A stretch of DNA of 64,000 nt from Mesobacillus subterraneus (GTDB lineage Bacteria > Bacillota > Bacilli > Bacillales > Cytobacillaceae). How positions within the stretch are numbered: the stretch's first letter is position 1; every line of letters starts with the position of its first letter. A program made the position numbers and the translations under genes. Below the pieces are notes generated by a model, which was not told the origin of the DNA, ran no database searches, and saw only the letters and a list, made by a program, of their open reading frames with translations. Shown in pieces: positions 8,368 through 17,400 of the stretch. Location: positions 1 through 64,000 of the forward strand of contig NZ_JAMBOF010000011.1 of assembly GCF_023715485.1 (NCBI RefSeq), given 5' to 3'.

Positions 8368-8410
8368 ATTGCTGCACCTCTTAACATAGGTTTGTTGCTG
8401 GTACACTCCA

Positions 8411-8505
8411 AAATAACAAATCGGCTTCTGGATTTTTACGATTTTTAATGCAGTCCTTGTTGTGGACCGGCTTGAAACAAGAAGTATTATAAGTGAAAAC
8501 ACCTT
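8411..8505 (-). repeat. Internally deleted relic of the dispersed MITE-like element
   Basis: The sequence from about 8411 (AAATCGGCTTCTGGATTTTTACGA) through TAATGCAGTCC and ending AAGTGAAAACACC parallels the reverse complement of the 59348-59521 copy, with the middle missing. It lies immediately upstream of yidD. Confidence 0.45.
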
Positions 8506-8537
8506 AAGGTGAAAATATCATAAAAAATTTTTTCCGT

Positions 8538-8566
8538 CTAAAAAAGGAGCTGCTGTCAGCTCCTTT
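8538..8566 (-). terminator. Terminator downstream of ytzI
   Basis: AAAGGAGCTG and CAGCTCCTTT pair over a 4 nt loop, with A-rich flank on the left giving a T-run on the reverse strand. It is separated from the ytzI stop codon by the repeat at 8573-8710. Confidence 0.75.
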
Positions 8567-8572
8567 AATTAT

Positions 8573-8710
8573 GGCTCTTTTCGTAAATATTATTGTTTTT
8601 ACGAGTTTTAATGCATTCCCTTTCAAAACCTCCACGAAAATAGCTCGAAGTGAAGAGAGATGCGGGATGAAAACTTTTTTTGAAAAGCAACAATCTTTGC
8701 GAAAACAGCC
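8573..8710 (-). repeat. Copy of the dispersed MITE-like element, reverse orientation
   Basis: On the reverse strand it runs GGCTGTTTTCGCAAAGATTG to TTTACGAAAAGAGCC, matching the other copies. It begins at the base after the ytzI stop codon, between that gene and its terminator, so it is probably transcribed as part of the ytzI 3' UTR. Confidence 0.8.
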
Positions 8711-8884
8711 TTATTTATTTTTTCCATCAGTCTCGGTTTCCCCAGCAGTGCTCTGTGATTCCGGATGCCTGTTGTCGATAGGGTCTACAGTATGTTTATA
8801 TTGGTATGCTTTAGAAGTAGTAACGACGCTTAATACCAATACGATGATGACAATGATGACTGAGATAATTAAAACTGTATACAT
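8711..8884 (-). CDS. ytzI: Small membrane protein YtzI
   Basis: A 57-residue protein: MYTVLIISVIIVIIVLVLSV forms one transmembrane helix, followed by a short polar tail ending GETETDGKNK. Size, topology and position between yidD (ytjA) and dps match YtzI of B. subtilis. A strong AAAGGAGGG lies 6-7 nt upstream of the ATG. Function is unknown. Confidence 0.85.
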   Translation of the reverse strand: MYTVLIISVIIVIIVLVLSVVTTSKAYQYKHTVDPIDNRHPESQSTAGETETDGKNK

Positions 8885-9017
8885 AAAACGCCCTCCTTTG
8901 CTACAGAATTATTGTAGCATGTTCTTTTCTGCCATAGGAAAAAAGTTGCTGATTAGATGTTTTTTTATGTGGCTGCAAGGGAATATACAACTATGAACAC
9001 GAGGAGGATGAAATAAA

Positions 9018-9458
9018 ATGGCAAAAAAAGATGTAATCCAAGCAGTTAACCAGCAGGTAGCGAACTGGACAGTCCTTTATACGAAGCTTCACAATTATCA
9101 CTGGTATGTAAAAGGACGTCATTTCTTTACACTGCATGTGAAATTTGAGGAACTTTATAACGAAGCAGGAATAATCATAGATGAATTTGCTGAAAGAATT
9201 CTCGCACTTGAAGGAAAGCCTGTCGCAACCCTTAAAGAGTGCCTTGATTTGTCTACAATTAAAGAAGCGAAAGGCAATGAAAAGGAAGAGGATATGGTAA
9301 GCCAATTGCATGATGACTTCTCAAAAATTGTGGACGAGCTTCAGGAAGGCATTGAAATCGCAGAGCAAGAAGAGGATGCAGCTACAGCAGACATGCTGAC
9401 TGAAGTTAAAAAGAGCCTAAGAAAGCATATGTGGATGTTCAAGGCTTATCTTGGATAA
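9018..9458 (+). CDS. dps: Dps-family ferritin-like DNA-protection protein
   Basis: A protein that assembles into a dodecamer, oxidises Fe(II) with peroxide and stores iron, protecting DNA. The 146 residues carry the inter-subunit ferroxidase motif (HNYHWYVKGRHFF, then DEFAERI with the conserved Asp and Glu). GAGGAGG lies about 8 nt upstream of the ATG. It is monocistronic with its own terminator. B. subtilis has a Dps (YtkB) at this location. Confidence 0.93.
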   Translation: MAKKDVIQAVNQQVANWTVLYTKLHNYHWYVKGRHFFTLHVKFEELYNEAGIIIDEFAERILALEGKPVATLKECLDLSTIKEAKGNEKEEDMVSQLHDDFSKIVDELQEGIEIAEQEEDAATADMLTEVKKSLRKHMWMFKAYLG

Positions 9459-9464
9459 AAATGA

Positions 9465-9496
9465 AACTGGCCGCCACAATACGGCCAGTTTTTTTG
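9465..9496 (+). terminator. Terminator of dps
   Basis: AACTGGCCG pairs with CGGCCAGTT over an 8 nt loop and is followed by a T-run. Confidence 0.92.
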
Positions 9497-9670
9497 CGCA
9501 TGGAAGACTGCTCATCCATTTTATACTAAGCTGAGAAAGCATTGATTGCTGCTTCAGAATAATTTTTATATCCTTTTGAATTTCACTTTTTTCGAGCTGG
9601 ACCTTAATTGCGTTAAGATCAGGAGTCGATTTTCAGTTTAGAGTAGTAAAAGCATCATAGTTTACAAAAG

Positions 9671-9694
9671 AAAAAACCGGCTGGGCAGCCGGTT
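9671..9694 (-). terminator. Terminator of the small acidic protein gene
   Basis: AACCGGCT pairs with AGCCGGTT over GGGC; the A-run on its left is a T-run on the reverse strand, just after the stop codon of the gene at 9724. Confidence 0.85.
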
Positions 9695-9723
9695 GTATAT
9701 GTATTGTCAATTGCACCGTATGT

Positions 9724-9981
9724 TCAATGAATATTGCGTGTAGGGTATGAATTAACGGAGCGAGCACCGAAATCATCCTGGGCAAACTTCCCCTTTAAGC
9801 TCTCGATCAAGTAAAGGCCCATCAAATCATAAAGCTCCTGCTTGTCGAGGTCCTGAATGATTTTCAACAGATCTTCGCGGTTCATTTCTTCCAGAAAGGC
9901 AAAAGCGAGCATATCGATATCCTCTTCATCACCGGTCAATTTATTGCGATATAATTCGTATAGCTCATCAATCAGTTTCAT
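9724..9981 (-). CDS. Small acidic Bacillaceae protein, DUF6154-like
   Basis: An 85-residue soluble, mostly helical, acidic protein (MKLIDELYELYRNKLTGDEED, then EEMNREDLLKIIQDLDKQEL). I recognise it as a conserved hypothetical protein of Bacillus, probably DUF6154, but assign no function. An AGGAGAGG-type ribosome site lies upstream of the ATG at 9981. It is monocistronic and closed by a terminator. Confidence 0.75.
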   Translation of the reverse strand: MKLIDELYELYRNKLTGDEEDIDMLAFAFLEEMNREDLLKIIQDLDKQELYDLMGLYLIESLKGKFAQDDFGARSVNSYPTRNIH

Positions 9982-10218
9982 TTCATTTCACCTCTCCTTC
10001 TTTTCGTCCATAAATCATTTATTCTTATATTTATTTAATACCCTCCATAGGAAAAAATATGCCTTGAAATTGAAGTATTTTCCTGAGGATCAGTCTCTGT
10101 ATTTGGTTCTCATTTTAACATAAGACAGTCTAGAAGAGTAATGCTGAGTGTGGAAAAAATAATTTATTTAAGGATATTCAGTTTACCGGCAGGGAACGAT
10201 ATCCATGAGGTGAGCCAC

Positions 10219-10539
10219 ATGCCAGAAGGCAAAAAAACATACTATATAAACATTAGTGAAGGCGAGATATCAAGCGTATCGACCGCATCGCCATGGAACT
10301 TTAAAATCGAGGCTTCAGACGAAGAAATAACCGGGTTGAGAGAGATTTTTGAACAAAGCTATTCAACTGGATGGCAGGATTTTATGAGAGCTCATGTCCC
10401 TTACATCCAATATCATTATGACAGGGAAAACGACGCATTGGACAGCCTGCTCGTTCAGACGTATGAAATGATTTATAAGCTCGGAGATGAAGAAGCCAAA
10501 AAGCATATCGAAAGCATGGGAATCTTGCCAGAAAAATAG
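10219..10539 (+). CDS. Conserved hypothetical protein
   Basis: A 106-residue soluble protein beginning MPEGKKTYYINISEGEIS and containing SPWNFKIEASDEEI and AHVPYIQYHYD. Similar Bacillus proteins are often labelled hydrolase without evidence; I see no catalytic motif. The start at 10219 follows GAGGTGAG by about 5 nt; an upstream ATG at 10141 would add 26 residues without a ribosome site. A hairpin (CCGCAGAC/GTCTGCGG, 10545-10564) follows without a clear T-run. Confidence 0.75.
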   Translation: MPEGKKTYYINISEGEISSVSTASPWNFKIEASDEEITGLREIFEQSYSTGWQDFMRAHVPYIQYHYDRENDALDSLLVQTYEMIYKLGDEEAKKHIESMGILPEK

Positions 10540-10627
10540 AGAGGCCGCAGACTGATGTCTGCGGTGTATTCATTGTCCAACTTTCTTTATAATGAAGATA
10601 TGTTGATTCGGTGGGAGAGATAGGATA

Positions 10628-11095
10628 ATGGAAAGGTTTACAGATCTGAATGGCGCGGAAGTCATCCTTGCCTACAATGAAAATGCTTTTGATGAACCCG
10701 CGAGGCATATCCTTGTAATTTGCAGATATAAAGGTGATTGGCTGCTGACCAATCATAGTGTAAGAGGCCTTGAGTTTCCAGGCGGCAAAGTGGAGGAAGG
10801 CGAAACGCTAGAAGAAGCTGCCCGGCGTGAAGTCAAGGAGGAAACTGGGGCATTATTGAGTACACTTGAAAGCCTTGGAGAGTACCAAGTTCGCGGAGAA
10901 GATGGATCATTTGTAAAAAGAATCTTTTACGGTGAAGTCGAAGCGATTGTTCCGCAGGAGGATTATCATGAAACCGGTGGTCCTGTGCTCGTAAATGGAG
11001 ATTTGCTGGCGGAAAGAATGAAAGATGAGTATAGTTTCATCATGAAGGACGATGTTGTAAATCGAAGTCTTGAAATTTTGCAGAAAAAACGTTGA
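10628..11095 (+). CDS. ytkD: Nudix hydrolase YtkD (8-oxo-dGTPase type)
   Basis: Hydrolyses oxidised or non-canonical nucleoside triphosphates; B. subtilis YtkD acts on 8-oxo-dGTP and RNA pyrophosphates. The Nudix box is complete (GGKVEEGETLEEAARREVKEE, residues about 55-75). The 155-residue length matches. The start codon is ATG after GGTGGGAGAG. Its position just before the ytlDCA transporter is the same as in B. subtilis. Confidence 0.92.
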   Translation: MERFTDLNGAEVILAYNENAFDEPARHILVICRYKGDWLLTNHSVRGLEFPGGKVEEGETLEEAARREVKEETGALLSTLESLGEYQVRGEDGSFVKRIFYGEVEAIVPQEDYHETGGPVLVNGDLLAERMKDEYSFIMKDDVVNRSLEILQKKR

Positions 11096-11276
11096 AAGTG
11101 GCGGCCGCTAAGTTGGACTGTCGCTTTTTTTGAGTCATTCAGAAAGTTATAAAACAAACATTCAGCTTCTAATTACCAGTTAAGGTAACTGATTTAATAA
11201 TGGCGAAAATACAAATTTTTCGAGCGGAAATTCCTTAGAAGGAACTGTTATATACCGATGGTTTTTTCCAATTGTA

Positions 11277-11302
11277 AAAGAAGCCGGACACACTTGCCGG
11301 CT
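11277..11302 (-). terminator. Terminator of the ytlACD transporter operon
   Basis: AGCCGG and CCGGCT pair over a 9 nt loop, with TTCTTTT following on the reverse strand directly after the permease stop codon. Confidence 0.75.
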
Positions 11303-11305
11303 CCT

Positions 11306-12112
11306 TTACTGATTGCTTTTAATCAATTTCCTTTCGAGCAGCTCGACAAGCTGGTACATCAATGTTGCAAATACCGCGATGACAAATAATGATAGAAACA
11401 CGAGTGTGAAGTTAAAAACCTGGAAGCCGTAAATGATCATATAGCCAAGGCCTCGAGCGGAGACGAGAAATTCCCCCACGATGACCCCTACCCAGGAAAG
11501 ACCAACGTTTACCTTCAAAGTTGAGATGATTGTCGGGAAGGAAGCAGGCAGGATCGCTTCCCGGAAGCACTGTGTCCTTGTCGCCCCGAAGGTCTGCAGC
11601 ACTTTCAGGTAATTAGGGTCCACTTCTTTAAAAGCTGTATACACTACAATCGTTGTAATGATGATGGAGATGATCGCGCCCATCGCAACGATGGAAGTCA
11701 GGTTCGTTCCAAGAGCTACGATTAGAATCGGGCCGAGTGCAACCTTTGGCATTGAATTGAGAACGACCAGGTAGGGGTCCAAAATTCTAGAAAGCATTGG
11801 CGACCACCATAACAAACCGGCTAGCACCGTGCCAAGAAGAGTACCTAGGATAAAGCCCAGCACAGTTTCAGCCAGGGTCACGCCAAGATTTACTGCCAAC
11901 GATCCGTCGAGCGTTTTATCGATTAACAAGTTCCATATTTTAGAGGGGGAGCTGAAAAGGAGAGGATCAATCCATCTCTGCTGGCTTGAGACCTCCCAAA
12001 GGCCGAAAAAAGAGATAAATATTAACAGCTGATACATCCGGATAATTTTTCGCTCACGGCTTAAAGTTTTCAGGTATTGCTCATGGAGGAGGTCAGTTTT
12101 CTTCTGGTTCAA
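11306..12112 (-). CDS. ytlD: ABC transporter permease, SsuC/ThiX type (YtlD)
   Basis: Membrane subunit of an NMT1/SsuA-type importer. About six transmembrane segments and the EAA loop ([20 protein letters not shown]) that contacts the ATPase are visible. I place the start at a TTG at 12112, overlapping the end of ytlC by 20 bp, because GGAGTTGGAG precedes it; the ATG at 12175 has no ribosome site and would overlap by 83 bp. The resulting 268 residues is close to B. subtilis YtlD. It is the last gene of ytlA-ytlC-ytlD. Confidence 0.88.
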   Translation of the reverse strand: MNQKKTDLLHEQYLKTLSRERKIIRMYQLLIFISFFGLWEVSSQQRWIDPLLFSSPSKIWNLLIDKTLDGSLAVNLGVTLAETVLGFILGTLLGTVLAGLLWWSPMLSRILDPYLVVLNSMPKVALGPILIVALGTNLTSIVAMGAIISIIITTIVVYTAFKEVDPNYLKVLQTFGATRTQCFREAILPASFPTIISTLKVNVGLSWVGVIVGEFLVSARGLGYMIIYGFQVFNFTLVFLSLFVIAVFATLMYQLVELLERKLIKSNQ

Positions 12113-12869
12113 GCGACTCCAACTCCTTCCATATTGTCTGGAATAATTCGTTGTATAAAGGGTGGTTTCTTGCATTGAATGGGCTTAGGTCCCTTAACTC
12201 CTCCGGGATGACAAACGTTTTATGCAAGCGTCCCGGACGTGGCGAGAACAGGAAGATCCGGTCACTCATGGCGACAGCTTCCCCGATATCATGGGTAACG
12301 AGAATCGCGGTCTTGCCAAAAGCTTTGAACGTGTTCGCAACCAGGTCCTCAAGTTTCAGCTTCGTTTGGTAATCCAATGCTGAAAACGGTTCGTCAAGCA
12401 TGAGCAGTTTGGGTTCCGTAGCCAGTGTCCGGACCAAAGCTACACGCTGGCGCATTCCGCCCGAAAGCTGCTTTGGATATAAGGAGTCTACGTTCCCCAA
12501 TCCCATTTGTCCAAGCAGCGATAAGACTTCTTTTTTCCTGGTGTCATTAAGGGTGCCACTAATTTTCAATCCCAGGAAAATATTCTCCTCAATCGTTTTC
12601 CATGGAAATAGATAATCCTGCTGCAGCATATATCCGGTTTTATCCGCAGCCTCCTTCACGGGTCGTCCTTCAAGCGCAATCTGGCCCTCTGATGGTTCTA
12701 TCAGGCCTGCAATGATTGAGAGCAGCGTGGTTTTGCCGCAGCCGCTCGGACCCAGGAAGGAGACAAATTCCCCTTCCTGGACATCGAGTGAAATATTATT
12801 CAAAGCAGTGACAGCAGATGTTTTTGTGAAATAGGTGTGATGGATGCCTCTTAATGTCAAAAAGTCCAT
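12093..12869 (-). CDS. ytlC: ABC transporter ATP-binding protein, SsuB/ThiZ type (YtlC)
   Basis: Nucleotide-binding subunit that powers the importer. It has Walker [11 protein letters not shown]-loop LQQDYLFPW, signature LSGGMRQR, Walker B LLMLDEP and the switch His in VTHD. The 258-residue length is normal for nitrate/sulfonate/taurine-family ATPases. It lies between the lipoprotein and permease genes in one operon. Confidence 0.92.
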   Translation of the reverse strand: MDFLTLRGIHHTYFTKTSAVTALNNISLDVQEGEFVSFLGPSGCGKTTLLSIIAGLIEPSEGQIALEGRPVKEAADKTGYMLQQDYLFPWKTIEENIFLGLKISGTLNDTRKKEVLSLLGQMGLGNVDSLYPKQLSGGMRQRVALVRTLATEPKLLMLDEPFSALDYQTKLKLEDLVANTFKAFGKTAILVTHDIGEAVAMSDRIFLFSPRPGRLHKTFVIPEELRDLSPFNARNHPLYNELFQTIWKELESLEPEEN

Positions 12870-12886
12870 TGGGCTGCAACCTCCTG

Positions 12887-13882
12887 TTATTTCATGACTT
12901 CTCCTGCAACCTCTGTATTGACAAGTGTTTCATGGCTGACTTCCTTAGGAAGTTCTCCAGCTTCATCCATGATATCCTGCAGGTTCTTCCATTCTTCCTC
13001 ATCTAAAATTGGGTCAGTCGCAAACGATCCCTGGCTCTTGTAACGATCAACAACTGTTTCAATCAACTCTAAATCTGTATCTTTAAAATATTCCTGGATT
13101 GCTTCAGCTGTTTCTTTTGCTGTATGGGAGTCAACCCATTGTTGAGCCTTGTAAATGGCCCGGGTGAATTTCTCGATCGTTTCCGGGTTTTTCTTCATAT
13201 AGCTTTGTTTCGCCATAAATGTGGTATAAGGAACATGACCAGATTCAGTTCCAAATGAAGCGACAATGTGGCCTTTGCCTTCTTTTTCGAACAAGCTTGC
13301 AGTCGGTTCGAACAGCTGCACAAAGTCTCCTGTGCCTGAAGCGAAGGCATTAGGAATATTCGCATAATCAATGTTTTGTATCATTTGTAAATCTGACTTA
13401 GGATCGATGCCATGCTTCTTGAGTACGAATTCACCCACCATTTGTGGCATCCCGCCTGTGCGCTGTCCAAGGTACGTGGACCCTTTTAGCTGATCCCACG
13501 AGAAATTGTCAATCTTGTTTCTCGATACAAGGAAGGTGCCATCTGTTTGGGTTAGCTGGGCAAAGTTGATGACAGGGTCGTTGGAACCCTGGGCATAGAC
13601 GTAAATGGAGGTTTCCGATCCTACAAGGGCGATATCCGCCGCATTCGAAAGTACGGCTGTCATTGTCTTGTCGCCGCCCCACGTCGTCGTCAATTCAACT
13701 TTTACTCCTTCATCCTCAAAAAATCCTTTTGCAAGGGCAACATATTGAGGAGCATAGAAAATCGAACGGGTCACCTCTGCAACCTTGACTGTCTGTACTT
13801 TGTCTTTACCGCAGGCAGCAAGGGGTATAATGAGTATAACGATCATCAATAAAGCAAAACCGGCTTTAAAACAATTTTTCAT
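12887..13882 (-). CDS. ytlA: NMT1/SsuA-type substrate-binding lipoprotein (YtlA)
   Basis: A lipoprotein receptor (lipobox LAAC) for the importer. The mature part starts with TVKVAEVTRSIFYAPQYVALAKGFF, the typical opening of NMT1/THI5/SsuA-like proteins. The substrate is unknown: thiamin-precursor pyrimidines or sulfonates are the usual family ligands, but no TPP riboswitch or sulfur-type leader is present. The start at 13882 (MKNCFKAG) follows TTAGGAGGC; a longer ATG at 13927 is not supported. A 12 bp palindrome, TACGATATCGTA, lies at 13930-13941 in the divergent promoter region. Confidence 0.9.
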   Translation of the reverse strand: MKNCFKAGFALLMIVILIIPLAACGKDKVQTVKVAEVTRSIFYAPQYVALAKGFFEDEGVKVELTTTWGGDKTMTAVLSNAADIALVGSETSIYVYAQGSNDPVINFAQLTQTDGTFLVSRNKIDNFSWDQLKGSTYLGQRTGGMPQMVGEFVLKKHGIDPKSDLQMIQNIDYANIPNAFASGTGDFVQLFEPTASLFEKEGKGHIVASFGTESGHVPYTTFMAKQSYMKKNPETIEKFTRAIYKAQQWVDSHTAKETAEAIQEYFKDTDLELIETVVDRYKSQGSFATDPILDEEEWKNLQDIMDEAGELPKEVSHETLVNTEVAGEVMK

Positions 13883-14013
13883 AGAAATGCCTCCTAAAAA
13901 TCGTCTTGAAAATGGGCTGATTTTCAACTTACGATATCGTATGATTCACCTAAAAATGTGTGAATGCCCAGGAACCAAAATGAAATAATTTTCATATAGA
14001 GGGAGTGGTTAGA

Positions 14014-14802
14014 TTGGCAAACGACGGTCAAATTATTTCCAATTATAAATTTCCTTCGCCAAACCCGGCAGTCGAGCTTGAGATGGTTACCTATTATTCT
14101 GGGGGCTTGAGGGTGAAAGGGCTGCTTGCCAGGCCGGCTGATGGAAGCGGGACAGAAGGCTTTCTTTATCTGCGCGGAGGGATTAAAAATGTTGGCAAGG
14201 TGAGACCAGCGAGGATCGCTCAGTTTGCTTCTGAGGGTTTTACTGTCTTTGCTCCTTTTTATCGCGGCAACCAGGGAGGAGAAGGCGATGAAGATTTTGG
14301 AGGCGAGGATCGGGTTGATGCCTTTGCAGGGTTTCAACTGCTGCAGTCATTGCCATGGGTAGAGAGAATACATATCTTCGGCTTCTCCCGTGGCGGATTG
14401 ATGGCCTTGTTGACCGGCATCAGGTTCCCGGAGGCGGCTTCCGTTGTGACATGGGGCGGGGTGACGGATATGTTTTTAACCTATGTCGAGCGAAAAGACC
14501 TTAGACGGATGATGAAAAGGGTGATTGGCGGATCACCTAAAAAGTATCCGAAAAGATATAAATTCAGGACTCCCTTGTATCAAATTGAAAGCCTGAAGGC
14601 GCCTGTGCTGATGATCCATGGCATGAACGACCGAAATGTTTCGGTTGAACATTCATACCGCCTGGAGAAACGGCTGAAGGAATTGGACAAGCCTGTGGAA
14701 AGCTGGTATTTTGATGAATACACGCACTACTTTCCGCCTTTTATGAACAGGAAAGTTGTTGGGGATTTAACGAATTGGATGAAATCACAAACACATCAAT
14801 GA
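14014..14802 (+). CDS. ytmA: Alpha/beta hydrolase, prolyl oligopeptidase-like (YtmA)
   Basis: A predicted cytoplasmic serine hydrolase of about 262 residues. The nucleophile elbow is GFSRGG, an oxyanion-region motif is LRGGI, and the Asp (MNDRNVS) and His (YTHYFPP) complete a triad. Very close in sequence features to B. subtilis YtmA, whose substrate is unknown. I favour TTG at 14014 (ANDGQ...) because GAGGGAGTGG lies about 8 nt upstream; a GTG at 14005 overlaps that site. It is followed by ytmB as in B. subtilis. Confidence 0.88.
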   Translation: MANDGQIISNYKFPSPNPAVELEMVTYYSGGLRVKGLLARPADGSGTEGFLYLRGGIKNVGKVRPARIAQFASEGFTVFAPFYRGNQGGEGDEDFGGEDRVDAFAGFQLLQSLPWVERIHIFGFSRGGLMALLTGIRFPEAASVVTWGGVTDMFLTYVERKDLRRMMKRVIGGSPKKYPKRYKFRTPLYQIESLKAPVLMIHGMNDRNVSVEHSYRLEKRLKELDKPVESWYFDEYTHYFPPFMNRKVVGDLTNWMKSQTHQ

Positions 14803-14843
14803 TAAAATGAAATTATAGTAATCAATGAAGAGGAGCGAATACG

Positions 14844-15086
14844 ATGGGGATGCCATTAGAGTTGAATACAATGATCGTGACTAAGGGGCGTGAAACACGG
14901 CTCGAAAACAACTTCTTCTCTTTGAAAAAGGAAGGCTACAGGCTATATCCAATTGACATTCCGTTAGAAGTCAAAAAGACGATTGAAGGGGACCTTACAG
15001 GTATCGGAGTCATCAAGAAAGTAGAATGGTCTGAAAATGCAACAACACTTATATATCAATTAGTTTCGTTAAATTCAACGAACTGA
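14844..15086 (+). CDS. ytmB: DUF2584 protein YtmB
   Basis: An 80-residue soluble protein (MGMPLELNTMIVTKGRE...) of the DUF2584 family, restricted to Bacillaceae, function unknown. AAGAGGAGCG lies 6-7 nt upstream. It follows ytmA by 41 bp and is closed by a terminator, so the two are probably one transcript. Confidence 0.88.
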   Translation: MGMPLELNTMIVTKGRETRLENNFFSLKKEGYRLYPIDIPLEVKKTIEGDLTGIGVIKKVEWSENATTLIYQLVSLNSTN

Positions 15087-15087
15087 G

Positions 15088-15116
15088 CAGGGCACAATTT
15101 GTGCTCTGTTTTTTTA
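15088..15116 (+). terminator. Terminator of ytmAB
   Basis: CAGGGCAC pairs with GTGCTCTG (one G-U) over AATTT and is followed by a seven-T run. Confidence 0.88.
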
Positions 15117-15180
15117 TTTTAAATGGCGGCCGGCATTGGATTAGACTAAAGTTTATTGCCTCAAAAGTTTATAAGTGATA

Positions 15181-15275
15181 TGAAACTGTAAAAGCAAAAG
15201 CACTACATTGCCCGAAAAAGGCGCGATGGCTGAAAAACGGTAAAAGCAGACGCTCTGCATAGTCCAAAAAGTCAC
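15181..15275. repeat. Degenerate tandem duplication, two units of about 50 bp
   Basis: Both units begin TGAAA, continue with TAAAAGC and share GC-CT-CAT-G-CC-AAAAAG spacing. They lie between the ytmAB and pckA terminators. No coding potential is seen. Weak similarity, so reported with caution. Confidence 0.35.
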
Positions 15276-15284
15276 ATTCAAAAC

Positions 15285-15314
15285 AAAGGCCATTTCCCTG
15301 AGGAAATGGCCTTT
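15285..15314 (-). terminator. Terminator of pckA
   Basis: A perfect 13 bp stem (AAAGGCCATTTCC with GGAAATGGCCTTT) over CTGA. It can work on both strands but lies just after the pckA stop codon. Confidence 0.92.
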
Positions 15315-15321
15315 TTCATTC

Positions 15322-16911
15322 TTATCTCGCAGTCGGACCGCCTTTTTCTTCGATCTTGGACGGTACGTTAGAGAATTTCTTAAAGTTTTCGCGGAACTTT
15401 CCGGCTAGCTCGTTTGCTTTTGCAGAGTAAGCTTCCTTATCGCTCCACGTTTTCACTGGCTGGAGGACATCGTCTGGCACTCCTGGTACGTGAAGTGGAA
15501 TATCCAAGCCGAAAATTTCATCTTTTACTGTTTCAACATTGTTCAATTCGCCCTCAAGTGCTGCCTGGACCATTGCGCGCGTGTATGCAAGCTTCATGCG
15601 GCTGCCTGTTCCATACTCTCCGCCAGTCCATCCTGTGTTGACAAGGAATACCTTGGCGTTATGCTCGTCGATTTTTTCGCCCAGCATTTCGGCATACCTT
15701 GTTGCAGCAAGCGGCAGGAATGGTGAACCGAAGCATGTAGAGAACGTTGCCTGCGGTGAAGTGATTCCGCGTTCTGTGCCTGCAAGCTTGGATGTATAGC
15801 CGCTCAAGAAGTGGTACATCGCCTGCTCTTTTGTAAGCTTGGCGATTGGAGGCAATACTCCGAATGCATCAGCAGTCAGGAATACAATTGCATTTGGATG
15901 TCCGGCAATGCTTGGTTCAACAATGTTATCAATTGCCTGGATTGGATATGCTGCACGAGTGTTCTCAGTCAATGAACTGTCATCATAATCGGCCACACGA
16001 GTTTCATTATTGACGACGACATTTTCAAGAACAGACCCAAAGCGGATCGCATCATAAATCTGCGGCTCTTTTTCCTTTGATAAATTAATGCACTTCGCAT
16101 AGCAGCCACCCTCGATGTTGAAAACACCGTTTGCAGACCAGCCGTGCTCATCATCGCCAATCAAGCGGCGATTCGTATCAGCAGATAAAGTTGTTTTACC
16201 TGTTCCTGATAATCCGAAGAATAATGCTACATCACCCTCACGGCCCACGTTAGCGGAACAATGCATCGAGAGAATGCCATTCTCAGGCAGAAGGTAATTC
16301 ATCACTGAGAAAATCGATTTCTTCATTTCTCCTGCATATTCGGTGCCGCCAATCAATACTACGCGCTGTTCGAAAGAGATGATAATAAATGTTTCAGAGT
16401 TTGTTCCATCAACTTTAGGATCGGCCTTAAAAGTTGGTGCTGAAATTACTGAGAACTCTGCTTCGTGGCTGAAAAGTTCCTCTTCTATAGGACGTATGAA
16501 CAATTGGTGAGCAAACAAATTGTGCCATGCGTACTCATTTATGACCTGAATAGGAAGGCGGTATTTCTTGTCTGCACCAGCGAATCCCTTGAAAACGAAA
16601 ACTTCCTCTTTTTCTTTAAGGAAATTCAATACTTTATTATATAGTTTTGTAAAGGATTCCTCGGAAATCGGCTGGTTAACAGAACCCCAGTCAATTTTGT
16701 CTTTTACCGATTCTTCCTCTACAATATATTTATCTTTAGGTGAGCGGCCAGTATACTTTCCTGTTGTTGCTCTCACTGCGCCAGTAGAAGTCAGCAGACC
16801 TTCGTTGCGGTTCAATACTTTTTCAACTAGCTGTGGGACAGAAAGCTGTGTCTGTATATTGTTTCCTTTTAATAACGCTGAAAGTTCATTTGATATTCCT
16901 ACAACATTCAT
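15322..16911 (-). CDS. pckA: Phosphoenolpyruvate carboxykinase (ATP)
   Basis: Converts oxaloacetate and ATP to PEP, CO2 and ADP, the entry step of gluconeogenesis. The 529 residues show the kinase-1a P-loop [11 protein letters not shown], the kinase-2 region GDDEHGW and the PEPCK signature region around [14 protein letters not shown]. The start ([10 protein letters not shown]) follows AAAAGGAAGG. It is transcribed alone and divergently from the SAM-riboswitch/metK unit; the CcpN-like site upstream fits repression on glycolytic carbon. Confidence 0.96.
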   Translation of the reverse strand: MNVVGISNELSALLKGNNIQTQLSVPQLVEKVLNRNEGLLTSTGAVRATTGKYTGRSPKDKYIVEEESVKDKIDWGSVNQPISEESFTKLYNKVLNFLKEKEEVFVFKGFAGADKKYRLPIQVINEYAWHNLFAHQLFIRPIEEELFSHEAEFSVISAPTFKADPKVDGTNSETFIIISFEQRVVLIGGTEYAGEMKKSIFSVMNYLLPENGILSMHCSANVGREGDVALFFGLSGTGKTTLSADTNRRLIGDDEHGWSANGVFNIEGGCYAKCINLSKEKEPQIYDAIRFGSVLENVVVNNETRVADYDDSSLTENTRAAYPIQAIDNIVEPSIAGHPNAIVFLTADAFGVLPPIAKLTKEQAMYHFLSGYTSKLAGTERGITSPQATFSTCFGSPFLPLAATRYAEMLGEKIDEHNAKVFLVNTGWTGGEYGTGSRMKLAYTRAMVQAALEGELNNVETVKDEIFGLDIPLHVPGVPDDVLQPVKTWSDKEAYSAKANELAGKFRENFKKFSNVPSKIEEKGGPTAR

Positions 16912-16947
16912 CGGAGAATACCTTCCTTTTTAAAAGATTGATATTTT

Positions 16948-17004
16948 TGTAAGTGTTTACATCTCGCTAATAGTATAGCACATTGGTTTAATTAGTCTAT
17001 ACTA
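16948..17004 (-). promoter_or_regulatory. pckA promoter with CcpN-like and cre-like sites
   Basis: On the reverse strand TGTGCTATACTA (16971-16982) matches the CcpN box consensus TRTGHYATAYTW as I recall it, and includes a TATACT -10. CTATACTA at 16997-17004 mirrors TAGTATAG at 16971-16978. Downstream in the leader, TGTAAGTGTTTACA (16948-16961) resembles a cre site except for the central CG. CcpN control of pckA is established in B. subtilis. Confidence 0.6.
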
Positions 17005-17158
17005 ATGCCTGAAAAATTTAACTTTTTCCAGATACAATTATAATAGAAGAAGCGGTCAGTTTGTCTGGAAAAGAATGAAAAGATTCTATAGCGTATATTT
17101 AGTTTTTTATATTTGTAAAATAACTTTCAACAACAATCGACATTTTATCAGAAAATGA

Positions 17159-17187
17159 TTGACATGTAATTATAGGTTCGTTATGAT
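17159..17187 (+). promoter_or_regulatory. Sigma-A promoter of the SAM riboswitch/metK transcript
   Basis: TTGACA at 17159 and TATGAT at 17182 with exactly 17 bp spacing, ending 19 bp before the riboswitch. Confidence 0.8.
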
Positions 17188-17206
17188 TTTGATTTGAACG
17201 GATACT

Positions 17207-17400
17207 CTCTTATCCCGAGCTGGTGGAGGGACAGGCCCAATGAAACCCAGCAACCTGCAAACGAGAAAAACAACCTGAGTACAGGTGATATTTTTCGGGC
17301 AAAGGTGCTAACCTGACGCAAGGGAACTGCCCTTGAACGATAAGAGCGAAAGGCGCGGATTTAAGCATAAACCTTTCCTCATTAATGGAGAGGTTTTTTA
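17207..17400 (+). ncRNA. SAM-I riboswitch (S-box) with transcription terminator
   Basis: P1 is CTCTTATC (17207) pairing with GATAAGAG (17339-17346). Core motifs GGTGGAGGGA, GGCCCAATGAAACCCAGCAACC and AAGGTGCTAACC are all present. The expression platform ends in a terminator (ACCTTTCC/GGAGAGGT, 17371-17394, then T-run). SAM binding stabilises the aptamer and lets the terminator form, so it represses the downstream gene, metK, when SAM is abundant. Confidence 0.95.

Noticed and set aside
8571-8996. 141-codon forward ORF
   Set aside because: Covers the repeat at 8573-8710 and the antisense of ytzI; no start signal.
10382-10756. Reverse ORF spanning two forward genes
   Set aside because: Overlaps the ends of the 10219 and 10628 genes on the opposite strand; no support.
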